Shown: piece by piece, positions 39,867-47,168 of the stretch
Layout: each line of letters begins with the position of its first letter
How positions within the stretch are numbered: position 1 is the first letter of the stretch
Assembly (NCBI GenBank): GCA_017617235.1
Contig: JAFZWQ010000011.1
Span: 1 to 59,205, forward strand
Source of the DNA: Bacteroidaceae bacterium
Lineage (GTDB): Bacteria > Bacteroidota > Bacteroidia > Bacteroidales > Bacteroidaceae
Length of the DNA stretch: 59,205 nucleotides
Direction of reading: 5' to 3'
The notes under the pieces: model-generated
What the model saw: only the letters and a program-made list of their open reading frames with translations
The model's database searches: none
What the model was told of the DNA's origin: nothing
Position numbers and translations under genes: made by a program

Positions 39867-39953
39867 GGAGAGACTGGGATTCGAACCCAGGGTACAGTCG
39901 CCCGTACGCCGCATTTCGAGTGCGGTCCATTCGACCACTCTGGCATCTCTCCG
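39866..39953 (-). tRNA. tRNA-Ser (anticodon CGA)
   Basis: 88 bases. The acceptor stem CGGAGAG/CTCTCCG, anticodon stem CCGCA/TGCGG with loop CTCGAAA (anticodon CGA, reading UCG), long variable arm (GCGTACGGGCGACTGTACC) and T-arm GGGTTCGAATCCC define a class II tRNA-Ser. No CCA is encoded. It is divergent from rfbA and bounds the mobile-looking region, a usual integration-prone location. Confidence 0.96.
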
Positions 39954-40011
39954 AATTGCGGCTGCAAAAATACGATAATAAATTAAAAATTAAAAATTAA
40001 AAAGTAAAAAT

Positions 40012-40043
40012 TTTCACGATAACTACATTTTTTAGTATATTTG
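40012..40043 (+). promoter_or_regulatory. Promoter of rfbA
   Basis: TATATTTG at 40036-40043 with TTTC at the -33 position (20-base spacing), 35 bases before the start. Confidence 0.65.
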
Positions 40044-40078
40044 CGACCTAATATTATATATAAAGCAAGGAAAAGGCT

Positions 40079-40984
40079 ATGAAAGGAATCGTATTGGCGG
40101 GGGGGAGTGGCACCCGACTGTATCCCATTACCAAGGGAGTGTCGAAGCAGATGCTGCCCATCTACGACAAACCTATGATATATTATCCCATCAGCGTGCT
40201 GATGACGGCAGGCATTCGCGAGATTCTGATTATCTCCACACCTTACGACCTGCCGGGTTTCCGTCGTTTGTTGGGCGATGGCAGCGACTATGGTGTACGC
40301 TTCGAGTATGCCGAGCAGCCAAGTCCCGACGGTTTGGCACAGGCCTTCATCATTGGGCGCGACTTTATCGGGGACGATGCCGCATGTCTGGTGCTGGGTG
40401 ACAACATCTTCCACGGGGCAGGTTTCTCGCAACTGTTGCACCAGGCCGTAAGTACGGCAGAGGAGGAAGGTAAGGCGACCGTATTCGGCTACTGGGTGAG
40501 TGACCCCGAACGCTACGGTGTGGCCGAGTTCGACAAACAGGGCAACTGCCTCAGCATCGAGGAGAAACCCAAGGAACCCAAGTCGAACTATGCTGTGGTA
40601 GGCCTTTACTTCTATCCGAACAAAGTGGTGGATGTGGCAGCCAACATCAAGCCCTCGGCACGTGGCGAACTGGAGATAACGACGGTAAACCAGCAGTTCC
40701 TGGCAGACGGTGAGTTGAAGGTGCTCACGCTGGGTCGCGGCTTTGCGTGGCTCGACACGGGTACCCACGATTCGCTCAGCGAGGCCTCTACCTACATCGA
40801 GGTGCTGGAAAAACGTCAGGGCCTGAAGGTGGCGTGTCTGGAAGGCATTGCCTACCGCAAGGGCTGGATTAGTGAAGAAAAGATGCGCGAGTTGGCACAG
40901 CCCATGCTCAAGAATCAGTACGGGCAATACCTGCTGAAGGTGATCGATGATGTCCGCCGTTTCGGCCGCGAGGAACTGGATTAG
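40079..40984 (+). CDS. rfbA: RfbA, glucose-1-phosphate thymidylyltransferase
   Basis: 301 residues. It makes dTDP-glucose from dTTP and glucose-1-phosphate, the first step of dTDP-L-rhamnose synthesis for surface polysaccharides. Motifs: [35 protein letters not shown] (nucleotide binding), [71 protein letters not shown] and [12 protein letters not shown]. The other pathway genes lie convergently downstream (rfbB, rfbD); rfbC is not in the window. Confidence 0.97.
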   Translation: MKGIVLAGGSGTRLYPITKGVSKQMLPIYDKPMIYYPISVLMTAGIREILIISTPYDLPGFRRLLGDGSDYGVRFEYAEQPSPDGLAQAFIIGRDFIGDDAACLVLGDNIFHGAGFSQLLHQAVSTAEEEGKATVFGYWVSDPERYGVAEFDKQGNCLSIEEKPKEPKSNYAVVGLYFYPNKVVDVAANIKPSARGELEITTVNQQFLADGELKVLTLGRGFAWLDTGTHDSLSEASTYIEVLEKRQGLKVACLEGIAYRKGWISEEKMRELAQPMLKNQYGQYLLKVIDDVRRFGREELD

Positions 40985-41047
40985 AACGGCAAAGGGCAAA
41001 CGGCAAAGGGCAAACGTTAATCTTTAGCCATTAGCCTTTCGCCTTTA
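40985..41047. repeat. GGC(A/T)AA(A/C/G)-type heptamer tract, rfbA-rfbD gap
   Basis: Repeated AACGGCAAAGGGCAAACGGC (plus) and its complement TAGCCTTTCGCCTTT occur together, so the gap is an imperfect inverted repeat. The rfbD stop and last residues (IKAKG) lie in it. Confidence 0.7.
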
Positions 41048-41987
41048 TGGCCAGATTACGAATACAAATCTGAAGACTCGCCGTCCAATAGGGGACAGAA
41101 ACGCCGAAGGTCTCTTTTATTTTTGTTTTATCGAGAACGGAGAAAGCGGGGCGACGAACGGGGCTGGGGAATTCGCTACTGTGACATGGCAAAATTTCGC
41201 AAGATGCGTGAGGCCCAAAACTTTCAACGTTTTCAGGCGTTTCAAGTTCTGATGCTATTTGCTGGATGGTTTTAGCAAAGTCGTACCAACTGCATACCCC
41301 TTCGTTCGAGTAATGATAAATTCCCGAGGACACCACCTCGCCCTTAGCCTTTTGCCCTTTGTCTTTAGCCAGAATTACGGCAATAGCTTCGGCCAGGTCG
41401 TGGGCGTAGGTGGGAGTGCCTACCTGATCAAATACTACCTTCAATTGTGGCTTGGTAGCCGTCAGGTTCAGCATGGTCTTCACGAAGTTCTTACCATATT
41501 CGCTGTAGAGCCAAGCCGTGCGCAGGATGACATAACGACAGCCCGAACCGATAATGTTCTGTTCACCCTCTAATTTCGTTCGTCCATAGACGCCCGTGGG
41601 TGTACCTTTCTGGTCTTCGCGACAGGGCGTGTTGTATGGGTCGCCGCCAAACACGTAGTCGGTACTGATGTGCACCAGCAATCCCCCAACACGCTGCATA
41701 GCCTCTGCCAGGATGCGGGGTGCTTCGGCATTCAAACGGCGGCACAACACATCGTCTGTCTCTGCCTTATCGACATTGGTATAAGCGGCACAATTTACGA
41801 TGGAATCGATGTTTTTTGCATCTACAATATGATTTACGGCCTTGGCATCCGTCATATCGAGCAGGGTGGTTTCCACATCTTCGGCTTCCACCACATCGGT
41901 GAAGATGTAGTGATCTTCGCTGTGCTGGCTAACGAGTCTTATCGACCTTCCCAGCTGTCCGTTTGCACCAGTTACTAATATGTTCAT
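41031..41987 (-). CDS. rfbD: RfbD, dTDP-4-dehydrorhamnose reductase
   Basis: 318 residues; the last step of dTDP-L-rhamnose synthesis. NADPH binding by MNILVTGANGQLGRSIR; SDR catalytic YGRTKLEGE (Tyr, Lys); HISTDYVFGG; VILRTAWLYSEYGKNFVKTM; VFDQVGTPTYAHDLAEAI. Residues about 212-218 (KDKGQKAKGE) are encoded by the same GGC-AAA heptamer repeat that fills the neighbouring spacers (41335-41372), as is the C-terminus (IKAKG). It looks as if spacer repeats have entered the coding sequence. It lies downstream of rfbB on the minus strand. Confidence 0.94.
   Translation of the reverse strand: MNILVTGANGQLGRSIRLVSQHSEDHYIFTDVVEAEDVETTLLDMTDAKAVNHIVDAKNIDSIVNCAAYTNVDKAETDDVLCRRLNAEAPRILAEAMQRVGGLLVHISTDYVFGGDPYNTPCREDQKGTPTGVYGRTKLEGEQNIIGSGCRYVILRTAWLYSEYGKNFVKTMLNLTATKPQLKVVFDQVGTPTYAHDLAEAIAVILAKDKGQKAKGEVVSSGIYHYSNEGVCSWYDFAKTIQQIASELETPENVESFGPHASCEILPCHSSEFPSPVRRPAFSVLDKTKIKETFGVSVPYWTASLQICIRNLAIKAKG
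41335..41372. repeat. Heptamer tract inside rfbD
   Basis: GCCCTTAGCCTTTTGCCCTT and TGTCTTTAGCC repeat the spacer family within the coding sequence and keep the frame. Confidence 0.7.
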
Positions 41988-41997
41988 TCTTTTTGGG

Positions 41998-42038
41998 AGG
42001 GGCTAACGGCGAACGTTAATTTTTAGCCATTTGCCTTT
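41998..42038. repeat. Heptamer tract, rfbB-rfbD gap
   Basis: Contains GGCTAACGGCGAACG and TAGCCATTTGCCTTT, again both orientations of the same family. Confidence 0.65.
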
Positions 42039-42041
42039 CAA

Positions 42042-43172
42042 TTATCTTCCTTTATACATATCGTCGTAGTACTTCTCATACTCGCCGCTGGTAATGCGAT
42101 CCATCCATTCCTGATGGTCGAGGTACCAACGGACAGTCTTCTCGATACCTTCCTCGAATTGCAGACTGGGTTCCCAACCCAATTCACGTTGCAGCTTGCG
42201 CGAGTCGATGGCATAGCGCAAGTCATGTCCGGCACGATCGGTAACATAGGTAATGAGGTCCATATCTTCGCCTTCCTTGCGGCCCAGGATGCGGTCTACG
42301 GTGTTAATGACAACCTTGATGATGTCTATGTTCTTCCACTCGTTGAAACCGCCGATGTTGTAGGTTTCGGCAATCTTCCCCTTATGGAAAATCAGGTCGA
42401 TAGCGCGGGCGTGATCCTCTACATAGAGCCAGTCGCGCACGTTCTCTCCCTTACCATATACGGGCAGGGGTTTGCGATGACGGATATTGTTGATAAACAG
42501 CGGTATCAACTTTTCGGGGAACTGATAGGGACCGTAGTTGTTCGAGCAATTGGTAACGATGGTGGGCAGACCGTAGGTATCATGGAATGCACGCACAAAG
42601 TGGTCACTTGAAGCTTTCGATGCCGAATACGGGGAATGGGGCATGTACTTCAGGTCTTCGGTGAAGAACTTCTCGCCATAAGCCGGATGAGAGTCGGCAG
42701 AAGCCTTGGTGGTGAAGGGAGCAGGAATGCCTTCGGGATGTGTCATTTCCAGGGCCCCATACACCTCGTCGGTGGAAATATGGTAGAAACGCTTACCTTC
42801 GTACTTCTCGGGCAGACTTTCCCAATACAGCTTGGCAGCCTGCAATAGGCTGAGTGTACCCATCACATTGGTACGGGCAAAGGTGAAGGGGTCCTTGATA
42901 CTGCGGTCTACATGACTTTCGGCAGCCAGATGGATGATGCCGTCGACCTGCTCGTCCTGCAAAAGTTTGTAGAAAGCCTCGAAGTCGCAGATGTCCATCC
43001 TAACGAACTTGTAGTTGGGAGCCTGCTCCACGTCCTTCAGGTTTTCCAGATTTCCGGCATAGGTCAGTTTGTCCAAGCAGATAATCTTGTACTCGGGATA
43101 CTTGTTCACAAAAAGTCTAACTACATGACTTCCAATAAATCCGGCACCACCGGTAATAATAATGCTTTGCAT
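42042..43172 (-). CDS. rfbB: RfbB, dTDP-glucose 4,6-dehydratase
   Basis: 376 residues; converts dTDP-glucose to the 4-keto-6-deoxy sugar. NAD binding by IIITGGAGFIGSHVVR; LAAESHVDRSI; HISTDEVYG (catalytic Thr-Asp-Glu); YSASKASSDHFVRAFH (Tyr and Lys); NCSNNYGPYQFPEKLIP; RDWLYVEDHARAI. Typical RmlB length. It is first in the rfbB-rfbD pair on the minus strand, converging on rfbA. Confidence 0.97.
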   Translation of the reverse strand: MQSIIITGGAGFIGSHVVRLFVNKYPEYKIICLDKLTYAGNLENLKDVEQAPNYKFVRMDICDFEAFYKLLQDEQVDGIIHLAAESHVDRSIKDPFTFARTNVMGTLSLLQAAKLYWESLPEKYEGKRFYHISTDEVYGALEMTHPEGIPAPFTTKASADSHPAYGEKFFTEDLKYMPHSPYSASKASSDHFVRAFHDTYGLPTIVTNCSNNYGPYQFPEKLIPLFINNIRHRKPLPVYGKGENVRDWLYVEDHARAIDLIFHKGKIAETYNIGGFNEWKNIDIIKVVINTVDRILGRKEGEDMDLITYVTDRAGHDLRYAIDSRKLQRELGWEPSLQFEEGIEKTVRWYLDHQEWMDRITSGEYEKYYDDMYKGR

Positions 43173-43196
43173 AGGCTAATTTCTAATGGTAAAAGG

Positions 43197-43440
43197 CTAA
43201 AGCTTTTTATCGTTGTTATTTAAATATTCTAATAATTTATATAATTGAGATGATATTCTTATTGGCATCTGACCCCGACTCATAACCTTCCGCTATATTG
43301 TTCATAATACTTACCGCAGCACGCTGTATTTGATCGCGAAAGCTCCAATCTTTATTGTCAGCCATTAAGTCGTAAATGGCGTTGACAAAAACTCTGGCAT
43401 TTTGCCAAACTCTCAGCGATTCAAATTCTCTTTTATCCAT
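43197..43440 (-). pseudogene. Four-helix-bundle (23S rRNA IVS-type) protein, internally deleted
   Basis: MDKREFESLRVWQNARVFVN, then RDQIQRAAVSIMNNIAEGYES, matches the first two-thirds of the family (usually about 115-125 residues). The frame then runs into DANKNIISII and stops, while another frame reads PIRISSQLYKLLEYLNN, which resembles the family's C-terminal helix. An internal deletion with frameshift is the simplest explanation. Confidence 0.72.
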
Positions 43441-43454
43441 TTCTTTTTTATTTC

Positions 43455-43541
43455 TTTCGTCCTTCTCCCTTCTCCCTTTGCCTTTTGCCCTTTGCCTTTT
43501 GCCTTTTGCCCTTAGCCTTTAGCCGTTCGCCCTTAGCCTTC
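43455..43541. repeat. Longest heptamer tract (CCCTTTGCCTTTTGCC type)
   Basis: About 85 bases of (GCCYTTW)n: GCCCTTTGCCTTTTGCC, GCCCTTAGCCTTTAGCC and related units. It ends on the stop codon of the first deoxynucleoside kinase. Confidence 0.85.
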
Positions 43542-44156
43542 TATCGGGAAGAGACCGTAGAGGTTGGCATCGATGCCGTCGGTGATGGTCTGGAAGGCCT
43601 TAGGGTCGTCGCCAAACTTGCAGGTATCGCCATCCACGATAAGCAACGGCCCTTTGTAGGTGCTAATCCATTCTTCGTATAACTCGTTGAGCCCCTGCAG
43701 GTAGTCGATTTGTATCGACTGTTCGTAGGCTCTTCCACGCTTCTGAATCTGGTACACCAAGTTCGATATGCTGCTGCGGATGTAAATCATCAGGTCGGGC
43801 AGTTTCACAAGCGACATCATCAGATTGAAGAGCTCGCTGTAGTTGGCAAAATCGCGGTCGCTCATCAGTCCCTTGTTGTGCAGGTTCGGGGCAAAGATGC
43901 AGGCATCCTCGAATATGGTGCGGTCCTGGATGATGTAGTCCTTTGATTTCGATATTTCCACTACATCGCGGAAACGCTTGTTGAGGAAATAGATTTGCAG
44001 GTTGAACGACCATCGTGCCATGTCGGCGTAGTAGTCCTCGAGGTATGGGTTATTGTCGACGGGCTCGAACTGGGGTGTCCAGCCGTAGCGCTTGGCTAGC
44101 ATTTTGGTCAGTGTGGTCTTTCCACAACCGATATTTCCGGCAATCGCGATATGCAT
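43533..44156 (-). CDS. Deoxynucleoside kinase, copy 1
   Basis: 207 residues. P-loop MHIAIAGNIGCGKTTLTKML, NNPYLEDYYADMARWSFNLQIYFL, the ERS-like DRTIFEDACIFA, MIYIRSSISNLVYQIQKRGRAYEQSI (LID region with Arg residues) and LNELYEEW. It phosphorylates salvaged deoxynucleosides. The Dck/Dgk-type family in Bacteroidota often occurs as a two-gene tandem whose members differ in specificity, possibly forming a heterodimer. It follows the second copy on the same strand. Confidence 0.93.
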   Translation of the reverse strand: MHIAIAGNIGCGKTTLTKMLAKRYGWTPQFEPVDNNPYLEDYYADMARWSFNLQIYFLNKRFRDVVEISKSKDYIIQDRTIFEDACIFAPNLHNKGLMSDRDFANYSELFNLMMSLVKLPDLMIYIRSSISNLVYQIQKRGRAYEQSIQIDYLQGLNELYEEWISTYKGPLLIVDGDTCKFGDDPKAFQTITDGIDANLYGLFPIEG

Positions 44157-44189
44157 GATATAGATTTACTATTTAACGATTTACTATTT

Positions 44190-44227
44190 ACTATTTTTGT
44201 CTAACGTTTGCCTTTTGTCTTTAGCCC
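44190..44227. repeat. Heptamer tract between the two kinase genes
   Basis: GTCTAACGTTTGCCTTTTGT and CTTTAGCC; the stop codon of copy 2 lies within the GGCTAAAG unit. Confidence 0.65.
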
Positions 44228-44847
44228 TCTATGGGGAAGAGTCCGAAGAGCAGGCTGTCTATTTGTTGGATTATTTGTTTCAGGTCTTCTTTGCGGTGCA
44301 GGTAGTCGAGGGTGTTGACATCGATGGTGAGAACCCGACCTGGGTATTTCTGGTAAATGAACTCTTCGTAGAGCTCGTTCAACCCCTGCAGATACTCGAT
44401 TTGGATGGTCTGTTCGTAGTCGCGGCCACGTTTTTGGATATTCTCTACCAAGTGGGAAATATCAGCACGCAGATAAATCATCAGGTCCGGAATGCGCAAC
44501 TGGGTAAGCATCTGCTCGAATAGCTCCATATAGGTCTCGTAGTCGCGGTCGCTGAGTTGCCCCATCTTGCGATTGTTGGCTGTAAAAACATACACTCCTT
44601 CATAGATGCTGCGATCCTGAATGATAGTCTTGGGGCTCTTATCGATATCGAGGCAGTCCTTGAAACGTTCCTTCAAGAAGTAAACTTCCAGGTTGAAAGC
44701 CCATCGCTGGATGTCGCTGTAATAGTCCTCGAGATAGGGATTATGCGCCACAGCTTCGAAACGTGGCTCCCAGTCGTAGTGCTTGGCCAACAAGTTCGTG
44801 AGTGTGGTCTTTCCGCTTCCGATGTTTCCTGCAATTACGATGTGCAT
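44221..44847 (-). CDS. Deoxynucleoside kinase, copy 2
   Basis: 208 residues, clearly paralogous to the next gene: MHIVIAGNIGSGKTTLTNLL, HNPYLEDYYSDIQRWAFNLEVYFL, DRSIYEGVYVFTANN (canonical DRS), MIYLRADISHLVENIQKRGRDYEQTI, LNELYEEF, and the same C-terminus LFPIEG. Substrate-pocket positions differ from copy 1 (DRS versus DRT; EGVYVF versus EDACIF), consistent with divided purine or pyrimidine specificity. A -7 element TATCTTTG (44873-44880, minus) lies 26 bases upstream. Confidence 0.93.
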   Translation of the reverse strand: MHIVIAGNIGSGKTTLTNLLAKHYDWEPRFEAVAHNPYLEDYYSDIQRWAFNLEVYFLKERFKDCLDIDKSPKTIIQDRSIYEGVYVFTANNRKMGQLSDRDYETYMELFEQMLTQLRIPDLMIYLRADISHLVENIQKRGRDYEQTIQIEYLQGLNELYEEFIYQKYPGRVLTIDVNTLDYLHRKEDLKQIIQQIDSLLFGLFPIEG

Positions 44848-44888
44848 GGCTCCTCTTTCTCGATTTATGGGTCAAAGATACGAAAAAA

Positions 44889-44920
44889 TTGGATTAATTC
44901 GTAATTTATTCGTACTTTTG
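44889..44920 (+). promoter_or_regulatory. Promoter of mtnN
   Basis: TACTTTTG at 44913-44920 with TTGG at -33 (20-base spacing), 22 bases before the start; divergent from the kinase promoter element at 44873-44880. Confidence 0.6.
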
Positions 44921-44942
44921 TGAAAGATAAAACAAAGAACGA

Positions 44943-45638
44943 ATGAAGATAGGCGTAATCGTAGCCATGTCGGTCGAGTTCCGACAGTTGGTTAAGCTGA
45001 TGGAAGAGTCTCGTAAAGAGACTGCGGGAGGACTGGAGTTCACCGTGGGACGGATTGGCGGGAACGAAGTGGTATTGCTGCAATGTGGCATCGGAAAGGT
45101 GAATGCAGCTATGGGCGTAACCCTGATGATTGAGCATTACAGACCGCAGTGCGTGGTGTCGACAGGTTGTGCCGGCGGTATTGATGAGCGTTTAGCGGTG
45201 ATGGATGCGGTGGTAAGCCGTCAGCTAGCCTACCACGATGTGGACTGTGGTGTGGGACTCGGTTGCACTCCAGGCCAGGTGCAGGGCTTGCCGGAACGTT
45301 TTGAGGGTGACAGCCACCTGTTGGAGTCAGCATTGTCCGTAGAGGGTGAGACAAAGATTCATGCAGGGCTCATTCTGACGGGCGACCAGTTCATCACACG
45401 TCGCGAAACGTTGGATGGCATCAAGCGTCAGTTCTCCGACGGGTTGGCTGTGGACATGGAGAGTGCAGCCATTGCCCAGGTTTGCTATCTACAAAAAGTA
45501 CCCTTCATCTCCTTCCGTGTCATCAGTGACACACCCGGAGCCGAAGGGCATCAACAGCAATATGAAGATTTCTGGGGCGCAATGGCCGACCGTTCGTTCG
45601 GCATCACGCGCGATTTCCTGACTAAGGTTTCCAGATAA
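44943..45638 (+). CDS. mtnN: 5'-methylthioadenosine/S-adenosylhomocysteine nucleosidase
   Basis: 231 residues. MKIGVIVAMSVEFRQLVKLM, GIGKVNAAMGVTLMIEHY, VVSTGCAGGID, LILTGDQFI, and the nucleoside-binding VDMESAAIAQVCYL with catalytic Asp near ISDTPG. It cleaves adenine from MTA and SAH in methyl recycling. The last 17 bases overlap the 3' end of the convergent RecQ-C-terminal-like gene. Confidence 0.95.
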   Translation: MKIGVIVAMSVEFRQLVKLMEESRKETAGGLEFTVGRIGGNEVVLLQCGIGKVNAAMGVTLMIEHYRPQCVVSTGCAGGIDERLAVMDAVVSRQLAYHDVDCGVGLGCTPGQVQGLPERFEGDSHLLESALSVEGETKIHAGLILTGDQFITRRETLDGIKRQFSDGLAVDMESAAIAQVCYLQKVPFISFRVISDTPGAEGHQQQYEDFWGAMADRSFGITRDFLTKVSR

Positions 45639-46353
45639 GACGTACGAGGCGGATTTCCTCAGGACGATAAACACCGTAGAATTCGTCGAAGGCCTTTTCC
45701 AAATTGCCATCTACTTCGTCGAAGTAGTCGAGCAGTTCTTCTTGACACTCCTTTTCCATAACTTCATCGACGAAATAGGTGATGTCGAACTTTGTGCCAC
45801 GTTCTACTAAGTGGTCCAAGCTGTCAAGAACTTCATCGAATCCCAATTGCATTTGCTCGGCATAGTCGTCGAGGGGAATTTTGCGGTCTATGGCCTGAAT
45901 CAGGTGAATCATCTGTTGCGAACGCGCCGTAGAGGAGGGCATAGCGATGGTGGTGTCGTCTTCTTCCTCGTCCTTGTCGCTGAGTGCACTCTCCACCAGG
46001 CTGTCCAACAAAGCGTTGTCGTTTTCCCCAGGTTCTACATCGTCGTTCTCTTCCTTTAATAGGAAACTGGTGGGATTTTTACGGAAGCGTTCGCCTTTGG
46101 CAGTAATATGGAACCCATCGTCCGAGAATTTCAGCATCTTTTCGTCAAGGGCCTGGTCGATGACGAGGTTGTAGTGTGCATCCTCGCGTTTATCGCCACA
46201 GCCAAACGACTCCAAAGTATCGAGCCCCTTCTCTGTTATGGCCTTGCTTTCGTTGCCCCTTACGTAGTCTATAAGGCACTGTCTGTCAAGATGTTGTTTC
46301 TTTAGTTCGTGCAGGGTATCAAGTATGGTTTTTAATGATTCTTTTGCGTCCAT
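45622..46353 (-). CDS. Free-standing RecQ C-terminal module (RQC-like plus HTH_40-like)
   Basis: 243 residues. The N-terminal half (about 10-100: LKKQHLDRQCLIDYVRGNES, LDTLESFGCGDKREDAHYNL, GFHITAKGERFRKNPTSFLL) resembles the RQC winged helix of Bacteroidota RecQ. The C-terminal half (150-243: IQAIDRKIPLDDYAEQMQLG, FDITYFVDEVMEKECQEELL, DEFYGVYRPEEIRLVRLIW) resembles the extreme C-terminus of those RecQ proteins. The helicase motor and HRDC domain are absent, and an acidic linker (EENDDVEPGEND, DKDEEEDD) joins the parts. It is intact and in frame. A DNA-structure-binding accessory protein is inferred. Confidence 0.8.
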   Translation of the reverse strand: MDAKESLKTILDTLHELKKQHLDRQCLIDYVRGNESKAITEKGLDTLESFGCGDKREDAHYNLVIDQALDEKMLKFSDDGFHITAKGERFRKNPTSFLLKEENDDVEPGENDNALLDSLVESALSDKDEEEDDTTIAMPSSTARSQQMIHLIQAIDRKIPLDDYAEQMQLGFDEVLDSLDHLVERGTKFDITYFVDEVMEKECQEELLDYFDEVDGNLEKAFDEFYGVYRPEEIRLVRLIWKP

Positions 46354-46454
46354 TTAATGTGTGTTATTTGAATTCCGGGGCGAAGTTAATACAAAGTATG
46401 GCATATAACCAAATATTTCGCTAATATTTTTTCAATCATTCAGGAAAATTTTTG

Positions 46455-46462
46455 TATCTTTG
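46455..46462 (+). promoter_or_regulatory. -7 element of the purH-mre operon
   Basis: TATCTTTG 42 bases before the IMP cyclohydrolase start; the -33 region is only T-rich. Confidence 0.55.
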
Positions 46463-46503
46463 TCCGCGATTTTCGCACGCGTATATATAAAGAGCATAAG
46501 TTT

Positions 46504-47094
46504 ATGGAAAAAAAGAGAATAGGCAAGGCCTTGGTAAGTGTCTACCACAAGGATGGTTTGGACGAAATCTTGCGTACGTTGCATGCCCAGGGCGTGGAAC
46601 TGTTGAGTACCGGTGGTACACAGTCTTTCATTGAAAGTCTGGGCATTCCCTGTCAGAAAGTTGAGGATGTAACAGGTTATCCCAGCATCCTTGGTGGCCG
46701 AGTAAAAACCTTGCACCCGAAGGTGTTCGGTGGCATCTTGGGCCGTCGTGCCTTGGTGGGCGACCAGCAGGAGATGCAGAAGTACGAAATTCCCGAAATA
46801 GACCTGGTGATAGTAGACCTTTATCCCTTTGAGGATACCGTGAAAAGCGGTGCCAGTGAGGCTGACATTATCGAAAAAATAGATATCGGTGGCATCTCCC
46901 TTATCCGTGCCGCTGCTAAGAACTTCCAGGACGTTGTGATTGTACCCTCAAAGGCTCAGTATGGCCGCCTGGCAGAAATTCTGAGTGAGCAGGGTGCTGA
47001 GACGACCTTGGAGCAGCGCCGTTGGTTCGCCACGCAGGCTTTTGCTGTGAGCAGCCACTATGACACTGCCATTCACAGCTGGTTTGAGAAATAA
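46504..47094 (+). CDS. purH: IMP cyclohydrolase, single-domain PurH N-terminal type
   Basis: 196 residues equal to the MGS-fold IMP cyclohydrolase half of PurH: ALVSVYHKDGLDEILRTL, ELLSTGGTQSFIESLG, VEDVTGYPSILGGRVKTLHP (catalytic region), VIVDLYPFE, EKIDIGGISLIRAAAKNF. The AICAR transformylase half present in the usual 500-residue PurH is missing; the frame ends cleanly at WFEK and mreB follows. It closes FAICAR to IMP, so the formyltransfer step must be encoded elsewhere. Its place directly before mreB is conserved in Bacteroidia. Confidence 0.9.
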   Translation: MEKKRIGKALVSVYHKDGLDEILRTLHAQGVELLSTGGTQSFIESLGIPCQKVEDVTGYPSILGGRVKTLHPKVFGGILGRRALVGDQQEMQKYEIPEIDLVIVDLYPFEDTVKSGASEADIIEKIDIGGISLIRAAAKNFQDVVIVPSKAQYGRLAEILSEQGAETTLEQRRWFATQAFAVSSHYDTAIHSWFEK

Positions 47095-47152
47095 ATGGCG
47101 AACGGCAAACGGCAAAAGTCGTTAGCCTTTAGCCCTTAGCCTTTAGCCCAAA
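47095..47152. repeat. Heptamer tract, purH-mreB gap
   Basis: CGAACGGCAAACGGCAAAAG followed by TTAGCCTTTAGCCCTTAGCC: both orientations, able to form a hairpin between purH and mreB. Confidence 0.75.
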
Positions 47153-47168
47153 TAAATAGATAAATGAT

